A stretch of 6,709 nt of DNA. It comes from an uncultured Polaromonas sp. Lineage in GTDB: Bacteria > Pseudomonadota > Gammaproteobacteria > Burkholderiales > Burkholderiaceae. Positions 1-5,986 of the stretch are shown piece after piece. The notes under the pieces are model-generated. The model ran no database searches and was not told where the DNA came from. It saw nothing but the letters and a program-made list of their open reading frames with translations. A program made the translations under genes and the position numbers. Position 1 is the first letter of the stretch. Each line of letters begins with the position of its first letter. Location of the stretch: contig CAMLDT010000191.1 of the NCBI GenBank assembly GCA_946479075.1, positions 1 through 6,709 of the forward strand. The letters are read 5' to 3'.

Positions 1-3000
1 CCACCGGCAGCTCCACCGTGTGTTCCTTGAAACGGTCGATGCGGGGGAAGTTGGTGGTCGGCAAAAACTCGCCGTCGATGCGCAAATGGGTGTAGCCACG
101 TGGCCGCGCCCAGTCGGCCAGTTCGGTGTAGACGCCCTTGCGGTTGATCACCAGCGGCGCCAGCAGGCCGATGTGCTGGCCGCGGTAATTCTTCAGCAGT
201 TGTGCGGCAATGCTTTCCGGGCTTTGCGGCATCACGGCCGCGCCGTCTTTGGTGCAATGCTGGATGCCGAGCTTGACGTAGAGCAGGCGCAAAAAGTGCC
301 AGACCTCGGTGGTGGTGCCGACGGTGGACTTGCGACCGCCACGCGACAGGCGCTGCTCGATGGCGACCGTGGGCGGGATGCCGTAGACCGCATCGACCTC
401 GGGCCGGCCCGCCGGTTGCACGATGCTGCGTGCATACGCATTGAGCGACTCCAGGTAACGCCGCTGGCCTTCATTGAACAGGATGTCGAAGGCCAGCGTG
501 GACTTGCCGGAACCCGACACGCCGGTCACCACATTGAATTTGCCACGCGGAATGTCCACCGAGAGACTTTTGAGGTTGTGCTCTTTGGCGTTGACGATCT
601 GGATCAGGCTGGAAAAAGCCGGTTTGGACTTCCAGACCTTGGGGCGCGCCTCTTCCACGCCGTGCACCTGGCCCATGGCCTGCTCGTATTCGCGCAGCGC
701 CAGCGCGGTGTGCGACGTCGGGTGTTCGCGCACCTGTTCCGGCGTGCCCTGAGCCACCAGCAGGCCGCCGGCTTCGCCGCCTTCGGGGCCGAGGTCGATC
801 AGCCAGTCGGCGGAGCGGATCACGTCGAGGTTGTGTTCGATGACGATCAGCGAGTGTCCGACGTCCAGCAGCTTGCGCAGCGCGCGCATCAGTTTGGCGA
901 TATCGTCGAAGTGCAGGCCGGTGGTCGGTTCGTCGAACAGAAACAGGGTGCCGCGGTTGACGTTTTTCAACGCCAGCGGCTGGCGGCTGACGCTGGCAGT
1001 TTTCGAGGCGTTGGCCAGAAAGCCGGCCAGCTTGAGGCGCTGCGCCTCGCCGCCCGACAGCGTCGGCACCGGCTGGCCGAGCTTCACGTATTCCAGCCCC
1101 ACATCGACGATGGGCTGCAGCGCGCGAATCACCTCGCGGTCCTGCGCAAACAGCTGGCTGGCCTCGCTGACCGTGAGGTCCAGCACATCGGACACATTCA
1201 TCAGGCGCGGATGGACATCGCCAATCGCCTTGCGTTCAATCGTGACTTCGAGAATTTCGGGCCGGTAACGCTTGCCGTCGCAATCGGGGCAACGCAGATA
1301 GACGTCGCTGAGGAACTGCATTTCGACGTGTTCAAAACCCGAACCGCCGCAGGTCGGGCAGCGGCCGTCGCCGTTGTTGAAGCTGAACTTGGACGAGGTG
1401 TAGCTGCGCTGGCGTGCCAGCGGTGCCTGCGCAAACAGCTCGCGCACCGCGTCCCAGGCACCCACATAACTGGCCGGGTTGGAGCGCGCCGTCTTGCCGA
1501 TGGGCGACTGGTCCACAAACACCACATCGGTCAGGTAATCCGCACCCAGCAGCCGGTCGTGCTGGCCGGGTGTTTCTGTCGCCTTGCCAAACTGGCGCAG
1601 CAGCGCGGGTGCCAGGATGTCCTGCATCAGGGTCGATTTGCCGGAGCCGCTGACCCCGGTGACACACACCAGGCGCTGCAGCGGGAATTCGACACTGAGG
1701 TTCTTCAGGTTGTGATCGCGCGCGCCTTCGAGGATCAGGCGCGGCGTGTTGTCGGTCACCGGGCGCTTGAAGCCCATGCCGACCTGCTTGCGCGAGCCGA
1801 GGTAGGCGCCGGTCAGGGTATCCGCGTGCTTGAGGTCCTCCGGCGTGCCGTCGAACACGATCTGGCCGCCCTTCTCGCCCGGGCCCGGGCCCATGTCGAT
1901 CATGCGGTCGGCCGCCAGCATCACGGCCGGGTCGTGCTCGACCACCACCAGCGTGTTGCCGGCGTCGCGCAGGCGATGCATGGCCTGGGTGATGCGGTTC
2001 ATGTCGCGCGGGTGCAGGCCGATGGAGGGTTCGTCCAGCACAAACAGCGTGTTCACCAGCGAGGTGCCCAGCGCCGTCGTCAGGTTGATGCGCTGCACCT
2101 CGCCGCCCGACAGGGTGCGGCTTTGCCGGTCCAGCGTCAGGTAACCGATGCCGACATCGCTGAGATAGCGCAGCCGGGTGTGGATTTCCTCGAACAGCGA
2201 CTTGAGCGCCCGGAACTCGGCATCGGGCGCCGTGCCGTCCTGCAGGGCAGCCGGTGCCAGGCCGTTGAAAAACTCACGCAGCCGGTCTATCGGCAACTGC
2301 ATCAGGTCATGCAGGCTCAAGCCCGGCAGCGCTTCGAGTTGTGTGCGGCTCCAGTCCACGCTGACCGGCATGAAGCGTTTTTCCGGCGGCAGCGCCGCAT
2401 CGGCATCCGCCTTGGAGCCCAGGCGCCAGAGCAAGGCTTCCAGCTTGAGGCGCGCACCGCCGCAGGTTTCGCACGGCGTGTAGCTGCGGTATTTGGACAG
2501 CAGCACCCGGATGTGCATCTTGTAGGCCTTGCTTTCCAGGTAGGCGAAGAAGCGCTTGATGCCGAACCAGTGCTGGTTCCATTTGCCGTTCCAGTTCGGC
2601 GAGCCGTTGATGACCCAGCCCTGCTGCTCGGGCGTGAGCTTGTACCAGGGTGTGTCGCGCGGGATGCCAGCTGTTTCGGCGTGGCGCATCAGGTCGTCCT
2701 GCGCTTCTTTCCAGGCCGGCGTCTGCATCGGCTTGATGGCACCCGAGCGCAGCGTAAGCTTGTCGTTCGGGATCACCAGGCCGTAATCGACACCGATCAC
2801 GCGGCCAAAACCGCGGCAGGTTTCGCAGGCGCCCATGGCGGAATTGAAGGAAAACAGGGACGGCGTCGGCTCGGTGTAGCGCAGGTCGCTGTCGGGGCAA
2901 TGCAGGCCGGTGGAAAAGCGCCACATTTGTTCAGAACTGTGAGCCCCCACGCTTTTCACTTCGTGAGCCTGCGGCGGTACGCTGCCCCTGGCATCAGGAA

Positions 3001-3754
3001 CAGGGGCTGGCTCGGCTTGGGGCGGCCCTGCGCTCTCGCCGCCCCGCTCCGTCGCCTGCACATACACGTTGAGGCGGCCGCCGCGCTTGAGCGCCATTTC
3101 AATCGCTTCCACCACCCGCGATTTTTCGGCGGCCTGCACACGGAAGCGGTCGGCCACCACATCGAGCAGCTTGTGGGGGCCCGCAGGCGTGGCCACATCG
3201 CGCTCGGCATGCACGCGCGTGAACCCGCTGGCCGACAGCCATTGGGTCACCTCGTCCGCGCTGGTGTTGCCTGGCAGTTCCACCGGAAAGGTCATCACCA
3301 CACGGGGATCACCGGCCGCGGTGCGCGCCATCAGTTCGGCGTAAATCGACTCCGGCGTGTCATGCCGCACCGGCTGCGCGGTTTTTTTGTCGAACAGCTG
3401 CGCGGCGCGGGCGTAGAGCAGCTTGAGGTGGTCGTTGAGTTCGGTCATGGTGCCGACCGTCGAGCGCGAGCTGCGCACCGGATTGGTCTGGTCAATCGCA
3501 ATCGCCGGCGGCACGCCTTCGACCTTGTCCACAGCCGGCTTGTCCATGCGGTCCAGGAACTGCCGCGCGTAGGCTGAAAAAGTTTCGACGTAGCGGCGCT
3601 GGCCTTCGGCAAACAGGGTGTCGAACACCAGCGAGGATTTTCCCGAACCGCTGGGACCAGTCACCACCGTCATTTCACCGGTGCGGATGTCCAGGTCGAG
3701 GTTTTTGAGGTTGTGCTGGCGCGCGCCGCGGATGCGGATGATTCCCTGGGACAT
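1..3754 (-). CDS. uvrA: Tandem (double-length) UvrA excinuclease ATPase, 3' part outside window
   Basis: UvrA is the ABC-type ATPase that finds DNA lesions and loads UvrB in cytoplasmic nucleotide excision repair. The visible 1251 codons start at ATG 3754, with AGGA about 13 bases upstream. First unit, ATPase I: Walker [10 protein letters not shown] at 33-41, signature LSGGE at 548-552, Walker B with D574-E575. First unit, ATPase II: Walker [10 protein letters not shown] at 700-708, signature with S900, Walker B D941-E942. The C-terminal zinc module is intact (C799, C802, C822, C825) and a CETC pair lies at 428-431. The unit ends with the usual SHTA at 1014-1017. Instead of stopping, the frame enters a second UvrA from about residue 1050, with a third Walker A at 1078-1086 followed by [22 protein letters not shown]. 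Canonical UvrA is about 940 residues, so this is the tandem form, expected near 1900 or more. Oddities are CPDS instead of CPxC at 286-289 and a 37-residue repeat-derived linker at 236-272. It may be a second UvrA beside a standard one. Family certain; full length inferred. Confidence 0.95.
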   Translation of the reverse strand, partial: MSQGIIRIRGARQHNLKNLDLDIRTGEMTVVTGPSGSGKSSLVFDTLFAEGQRRYVETFSAYARQFLDRMDKPAVDKVEGVPPAIAIDQTNPVRSSRSTVGTMTELNDHLKLLYARAAQLFDKKTAQPVRHDTPESIYAELMARTAAGDPRVVMTFPVELPGNTSADEVTQWLSASGFTRVHAERDVATPAGPHKLLDVVADRFRVQAAEKSRVVEAIEMALKRGGRLNVYVQATERGGESAGPPQAEPAPVPDARGSVPPQAHEVKSVGAHSSEQMWRFSTGLHCPDSDLRYTEPTPSLFSFNSAMGACETCRGFGRVIGVDYGLVIPNDKLTLRSGAIKPMQTPAWKEAQDDLMRHAETAGIPRDTPWYKLTPEQQGWVINGSPNWNGKWNQHWFGIKRFFAYLESKAYKMHIRVLLSKYRSYTPCETCGGARLKLEALLWRLGSKADADAALPPEKRFMPVSVDWSRTQLEALPGLSLHDLMQLPIDRLREFFNGLAPAALQDGTAPDAEFRALKSLFEEIHTRLRYLSDVGIGYLTLDRQSRTLSGGEVQRINLTTALGTSLVNTLFVLDEPSIGLHPRDMNRITQAMHRLRDAGNTLVVVEHDPAVMLAADRMIDMGPGPGEKGGQIVFDGTPEDLKHADTLTGAYLGSRKQVGMGFKRPVTDNTPRLILEGARDHNLKNLSVEFPLQRLVCVTGVSGSGKSTLMQDILAPALLRQFGKATETPGQHDRLLGADYLTDVVFVDQSPIGKTARSNPASYVGAWDAVRELFAQAPLARQRSYTSSKFSFNNGDGRCPTCGGSGFEHVEMQFLSDVYLRCPDCDGKRYRPEILEVTIERKAIGDVHPRLMNVSDVLDLTVSEASQLFAQDREVIRALQPIVDVGLEYVKLGQPVPTLSGGEAQRLKLAGFLANASKTASVSRQPLALKNVNRGTLFLFDEPTTGLHFDDIAKLMRALRKLLDVGHSLIVIEHNLDVIRSADWLIDLGPEGGEAGGLLVAQGTPEQVREHPTSHTALALREYEQAMGQVHGVEEARPKVWKSKPAFSSLIQIVNAKEHNLKSLSVDIPRGKFNVVTGVSGSGKSTLAFDILFNEGQRRYLESLNAYARSIVQPAGRPEVDAVYGIPPTVAIEQRLSRGGRKSTVGTTTEVWHFLRLLYVKLGIQHCTKDGAAVMPQSPESIAAQLLKNYRGQHIGLLAPLVINRKGVYTELADWARPRGYTHLRIDGEFLPTTNFPRIDRFKEHTVELPV
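2941..3049. repeat. GC-rich hairpin repeat carried in frame inside uvrA
   Basis: The segment contains a 7-bp perfect stem (GCCCCTG 2984-2990, CAGGGGC 3001-3007, 10-base loop). Further potential pairing lies outside it (GCGGCG 2971-2976 with CGCCGC 3037-3042). The flanking words CCCCCACGCTTTTCACTTCG and CTCGGCTTGGGGCGGCCC resemble, from memory, a dispersed intergenic repeat common in Comamonadaceae genomes. Here it is translated on the minus strand as UvrA residues 236-272. That stretch is rich in Gly, Pro, Ala and Glu and has no domain-like pattern. It sits just before the first zinc module, where UvrA homologues have only a short loop. The hairpin is seen directly; the family identity is recalled and untested. 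Confidence 0.6.
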
Positions 3755-3783
3755 CGGTGGGGGTCTTTCCTGAAGAGTCAAAC

Positions 3784-3811
3784 ATTCTAGACAGCGCCCC
3801 CAGGGTGGCAC
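3784..3811 (-). promoter_or_regulatory. Candidate sigma-70 promoter of uvrA
   Basis: On the minus strand, GTGCCA (3811-3806, four of six matches to TTGACA) is separated by 16 bases from TAGAAT (3789-3784, five of six matches to TATAAT). This would start transcription roughly 20-25 bases before the uvrA ATG. A CTGT half-site overlaps the -10 region, but the second half reads TTTG rather than ACAG, so no convincing LexA box is present. For the divergent plus-strand gene I see only weak elements: TTGGCA at 3878-3883 without a good -10, and TTTTAT at 3885-3890. A small GGGCC-ATGAC-GGCCC hairpin lies at 3838-3852. Confidence 0.35.
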
Positions 3812-3917
3812 GGCGTGGGGTTAAAGCCCTTTGGCGAGGGCCATGACGGCCCGCTGCTGGTTTTCCATATCGTCTTTTTGGCACTTTTATGGTCAACTGG
3901 CGCATTCACAGAACTGC

Positions 3918-3921
3918 GGAG
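3918..3921 (+). promoter_or_regulatory. Ribosome binding site setting the start of the binding-protein gene
   Basis: GGAG lies seven bases before ATG 3929. The same frame is open back to an ATG at 3815, but the 38 extra residues have no suitable ribosome binding site and would bury the signal peptide. The 3929 start is therefore preferred. Confidence 0.75.
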
Positions 3922-3928
3922 AAGCGAC

Positions 3929-5041
3929 ATGAACAAACCCGGCTTGTGGTGCAGCGCCCTTCTGTTGGCGGCTTTCAGCCTTGGCGCACAGGCGCAGCTC
4001 CTGATCGGACAGACCGCAGGATTTACCGGTCCGGTGGGTGCGGGCGTCAAGGAAACAACCGACGGCGCCAAGCTTTACATCGACGCCATCAACGCCAAAG
4101 GTGGCGTCCATGGACAAAAAATCGAACTGATTTCTCTGGACGACAAGTTTGAACCCAAACTGGCCGGTGAAAACGCCCGCAAGCTGGTCGAAGAACAAAA
4201 CGTGCTGGCCCTTTTCCTGACCCGTGGCACCCCTCACAGCCAGGCCATTTTTCCGGTGCTTGAGAAAAACGGCGTGGCGCTCATCGGGCCGTCCACTGGC
4301 GCCATGGTGATGCACGAACCTGTCAACAAATATGTCTTCAATGTGCGTGCCACCTACCAGCGTGAAGCTGAAAAGGCCGTAACCCACCTCACCTCCACGG
4401 GCATATCCCGGATTGCCATTGTTTATGCGGACGACAGCTTTGGTGCGGACGGGGTGGCAGGCGCACAAAAAGGACTGGCCGCGGCCAAACTGCAACCGTC
4501 TGCACTGGAAAAATTCAACCGGTCCAAGCCCGACTTCGGCCCTATCGTGCCCAAGCTTATGGCGTCCAATACGCAAGCGGTGATCATGGTGGCGTCAGGT
4601 CAGGCCGTGGTGGATGCGACCAAGGCGCTGCGGACCGCGGGATCGGCGGCTCAAATCGTGACCCTGTCCAACAATGCGTCATCGGGTTTTATCAAAAGCC
4701 TCGGAGAAAATTCGCGCGGGGTCATCGTGTCCCAGGTTTACCCTTCGGAACGCTCGATTGCCTACGGCATGGTCAAGGAAGCCCAGCAGATGGCCAAGGC
4801 CAAGGGCATGGACGAGATCAGCCCCGCCATGCTGGAAGGGTTTGCAGCCGCCAAGGTGCTTGTGGAGGGCCTGCGGCGCGCGGGACCCAAACCCACGCGT
4901 GAAAAAATCGTGGCAGGCCTTGATTCAATCCGCAAGTTCGACCTCGGCGGCCTGGAAATCAGCTATTCGCCGGACAACCACACCGGTCTGGACTTTGCAG
5001 ACTTGTCCATCATTGGGCCGAACGGCAAATTCCGCCGCTGA
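3929..5041 (+). CDS. Periplasmic substrate-binding protein, branched-chain amino acid ABC transporter type (Peripla_BP_6-like)
   Basis: This 370-residue protein would bind a small solute in the periplasm and hand it to an inner-membrane ABC importer. It opens with a Sec signal peptide: K3, a hydrophobic core at about 5-19, and AQA before Q23 as the likely cleavage site. C8 is not in a lipobox, so it is predicted soluble. The mature part has the type I fold pattern: IGQTAGFTGPVGAGVKE at 26-42, a LYIDAINAKGGVHGQKIEL stretch at 49-67, the ligand-loop motifs TRGTPHS at 98-104 and GPSTGA at 120-125, then FNVRATYQRE at 137-146 and RIAIVYADDSFG opening the second lobe. Length fits the family. No permease or ATPase gene flanks it: uvrA diverges upstream and an unrelated gene converges 27 bases downstream. 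It is thus an orphan receptor that may serve a distant transporter or a sensing role. The ligand cannot be told from sequence; amino acids or aromatic or amide compounds are possible. Confidence 0.92.
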   Translation: MNKPGLWCSALLLAAFSLGAQAQLLIGQTAGFTGPVGAGVKETTDGAKLYIDAINAKGGVHGQKIELISLDDKFEPKLAGENARKLVEEQNVLALFLTRGTPHSQAIFPVLEKNGVALIGPSTGAMVMHEPVNKYVFNVRATYQREAEKAVTHLTSTGISRIAIVYADDSFGADGVAGAQKGLAAAKLQPSALEKFNRSKPDFGPIVPKLMASNTQAVIMVASGQAVVDATKALRTAGSAAQIVTLSNNASSGFIKSLGENSRGVIVSQVYPSERSIAYGMVKEAQQMAKAKGMDEISPAMLEGFAAAKVLVEGLRRAGPKPTREKIVAGLDSIRKFDLGGLEISYSPDNHTGLDFADLSIIGPNGKFRR

Positions 5042-5068
5042 ACCCCAAAGCGGCGCCGGTCCCCGGCA

Positions 5069-5530
5069 TCAGTCGTAAAGCGCGCTGCGGAGCTCCTCGA
5101 ACTTCTCCGGGCCCACGGCGTCCTTGATCTTGGGTGCCAGCTCACGGAGCTGGGCCAGGTTGCCGGCCCCTTCAACCGCCAGGTTCAGTCGAAAACCACG
5201 CAGTCCGAGTGCGGCGGTCAGCCGCGTGGCAATCGGGTAAGCGCGTGAGTAGTGCTCCTGCGCGCTCAGCGTCGGCGGGGCGCCGGGCACCGCCTCGGGT
5301 TCCGGCTCAGGTGCGGCCACCGTGCTGGCTGCCGTGGGCGCCAGCAAGCCGCCGGCCACCATTTGATCAATATCTTCCGCCGTGACATTCAGGCCCGCTG
5401 TGGCCTTCAGCACCTCTTGCGTGCTGCGCTTTCCGTCAAACATGATGAAAGCGGAACGTTGCCGCGGCGTCAATGCACTCGACCGGTTCTGGAACGCGGA
5501 CTGTCCCAGCTCCGTCTTCATGTAAACCAT
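5069..5530 (-). CDS. Uncharacterised two-domain protein, 153 residues
   Basis: I do not recognise a named family. The start is ATG 5530, chosen because a perfect AGGAGG lies seven bases upstream; the longer start at 5548 would place that site inside the coding region. Residues 1-64 form a compact, mostly helical segment (ALTPRQRSAFIMFDGKRS, then EVLKATAGLNVTAEDID and MVAGGLLA). It resembles the small winged-helix-like modules seen at the start of some proteobacterial regulatory proteins. Residues 65-89 are a Pro/Ala/Glu linker with PEPEPE. Residues 90-153 are a second helical, charged domain ending in EKFEELRSALYD. There is no signal peptide, membrane segment or cysteine, so it is probably cytoplasmic. 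It converges on the binding-protein gene with 27 bases between the stops. A weak promoter, TTGAGT (5606-5601) and TAAAGA (5584-5579) 16 bases apart, lies upstream. The gene is well supported; a regulatory role is only a guess. Confidence 0.85.
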   Translation of the reverse strand: MVYMKTELGQSAFQNRSSALTPRQRSAFIMFDGKRSTQEVLKATAGLNVTAEDIDQMVAGGLLAPTAASTVAAPEPEPEAVPGAPPTLSAQEHYSRAYPIATRLTAALGLRGFRLNLAVEGAGNLAQLRELAPKIKDAVGPEKFEELRSALYD

Positions 5531-5537
5531 CGTGTTG

Positions 5538-5543
5538 CCTCCT
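5538..5543 (-). promoter_or_regulatory. Consensus ribosome binding site AGGAGG
   Basis: A perfect AGGAGG on the minus strand lies seven bases before ATG 5530. It fixes the start of the 153-residue gene and rules out the in-frame ATG at 5548. Confidence 0.85.
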
Positions 5544-5564
5544 TCCATACGGACCCTCTCTGGC

Positions 5565-5591
5565 CCGTCTGTCGTCCGTCTTTAGCCGTCT
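5565..5591. repeat. Three helically spaced CCGTCT direct repeats
   Basis: CCGTCT occurs at 5565-5570, 5576-5581 and 5586-5591, spaced 11 and 10 bases apart (AGACGG on the minus strand). They lie 35-61 bases upstream of ATG 5530, overlapping the weak -10 candidate. Spacing close to one helical turn would put the three copies on one face of the DNA, as in a regulator site. Chance cannot be excluded in such a short stretch. Confidence 0.5.
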
Positions 5592-5610
5592 GTGCTCAAA
5601 ACTCAAAAGC

Positions 5611-5650
5611 GCAGCGTTTTTTTGCTTGATCACGCTGCTTGAATTTAAGC
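5611..5650. repeat. Inverted repeats between the 153-residue and small membrane genes
   Basis: GCAGCG (5611-5616) and CGCTGC (5633-5638) form a perfect 6-bp inverted repeat around a 16-base loop containing seven Ts on the plus strand. Overlapping its right arm, 5637-5650 (GCTTGAATTTAAGC) is a palindrome with one mismatched pair. The remaining 5651-5729 holds no gene that I can support. The minus-strand transcript of the small membrane gene runs through here, so this could be a weak 3' structure or an operator for the next gene. Confidence 0.35.
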
Positions 5651-5729
5651 CATTTTGTCTAATGCTGCACCGTTTTGGGGAAGGATTACCCGCGGGAATA
5701 CCAGGCCAGGCGCACGGCCTGCGTGCGGG

Positions 5730-5891
5730 TCAGGCGCGGGCAGGCAACATGGGCAGGCCGCTTGCCGGCACCTGGGCGGGCGCAGGCAAAGCGCCGTGTT
5801 TCTCGCCCCCCATGTCGATCTCTCCACCCTGGCTGAGCATGTACAGGGCCAGGCCCGCGAACACCACAAAAGCCACTGCAATCTTCCACAT
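5730..5891 (-). CDS. Small single-pass membrane protein, 53 residues
   Basis: The start is ATG 5891, with GGAG seven bases upstream; the longer in-frame start at 5921 would run back through the terminator hairpin. Residues 1-20 (MWKIAVAFVVFAGLALYMLS) form one transmembrane segment or uncleaved signal anchor. A tail follows with GGEIDMGGEKHG at 22-33 and then a Pro/Ala-rich end (PAPAQVPASGLPMLPARA). There is no cysteine, hence no lipobox. I recall similar short hypothetical proteins with a membrane helix followed by a DMGGEKHG-like motif in Comamonadaceae, which supports a real gene, but no function is known to me. It lies 95 bases downstream of the transporter gene on the same strand, with a terminator-like hairpin between. 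It may be a transporter accessory or an unrelated membrane microprotein. Confidence 0.75.
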   Translation of the reverse strand: MWKIAVAFVVFAGLALYMLSQGGEIDMGGEKHGALPAPAQVPASGLPMLPARA

Positions 5892-5898
5892 TTCAATT

Positions 5899-5902
5899 CT
5901 CC
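5899..5902 (-). promoter_or_regulatory. Ribosome binding site abutting a terminator T-run
   Basis: GGAG on the minus strand lies seven bases before ATG 5891 and directly follows the nine-T run of the upstream terminator. It supports the 53-residue start and leaves no room for an ordinary separate promoter between terminator and gene. Confidence 0.65.
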
Positions 5903-5933
5903 AAAAAAAAACCCCCGTCACTGATGGCGAGGG
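5903..5933 (-). terminator. Rho-independent-type terminator downstream of the transporter gene
   Basis: On the minus strand CCCTCG (5933-5928) pairs with CGGGGG (5917-5912) over six pairs including one G-T, with a 10-base loop, followed at once by nine Ts (5911-5903). The T-run is strong and the stem modest, so termination may be partial. It lies 54-84 bases after the transporter stop codon. Confidence 0.65.
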
Positions 5934-5954
5934 CCGTTGTCAAGGCCAGCAGGC

Positions 5955-5981
5955 AGCGCAGCCGCGAGGCCGCGCTGCGCT
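5955..5981 (-). other. Stable stem-loop just after the transporter stop codon
   Basis: AGCGCAGC (5955-5962) pairs perfectly with GCTGCGCT (5974-5981). Past a single bulged base at 5963 the stem continues with GCG/CGC around a four-base loop, giving about 11 pairs. It starts 6 bases past the transporter stop and has no T-run of its own. A role in protecting the mRNA 3' end or assisting termination is possible. Confidence 0.5.
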
Positions 5982-5986
5982 CCGGA

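Noticed and set aside
2307..2924. A 205-codon minus-strand open frame
   Set aside because: It is out of frame with uvrA and overlaps its ATPase I region; composition is Arg/Ala/Pro-rich with no recognisable pattern.
20..3577. A 1185-codon open frame on the plus strand
   Set aside because: It is codon-aligned antisense to uvrA. It stays open because uvrA here almost never uses TCA, TTA or CTA codons. Its product is a His/Arg/Ala/Val-rich shadow without domain motifs, while the minus strand has every UvrA motif.
3779..3794. LexA (SOS) box near the uvrA promoter
   Set aside because: Only the CTGT half is present; the second half is TTTG rather than ACAG.
3815..3928. Extended N-terminus for the binding protein from ATG 3815
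   Set aside because: The ATG at 3929 has a proper ribosome site and gives a standard signal peptide; the extension would displace it.
3893..4576. A 227-codon minus-strand open frame
   Set aside because: It is antisense to the binding-protein gene, whose signal peptide and fold motifs are clear; the antisense product has no family pattern.
5053..5067. Bidirectional terminator between the convergent genes
   Set aside because: There is only a 5-bp GCCGG/CCGGC stem with a three-base loop (5055-5067) and no T-run on either strand.
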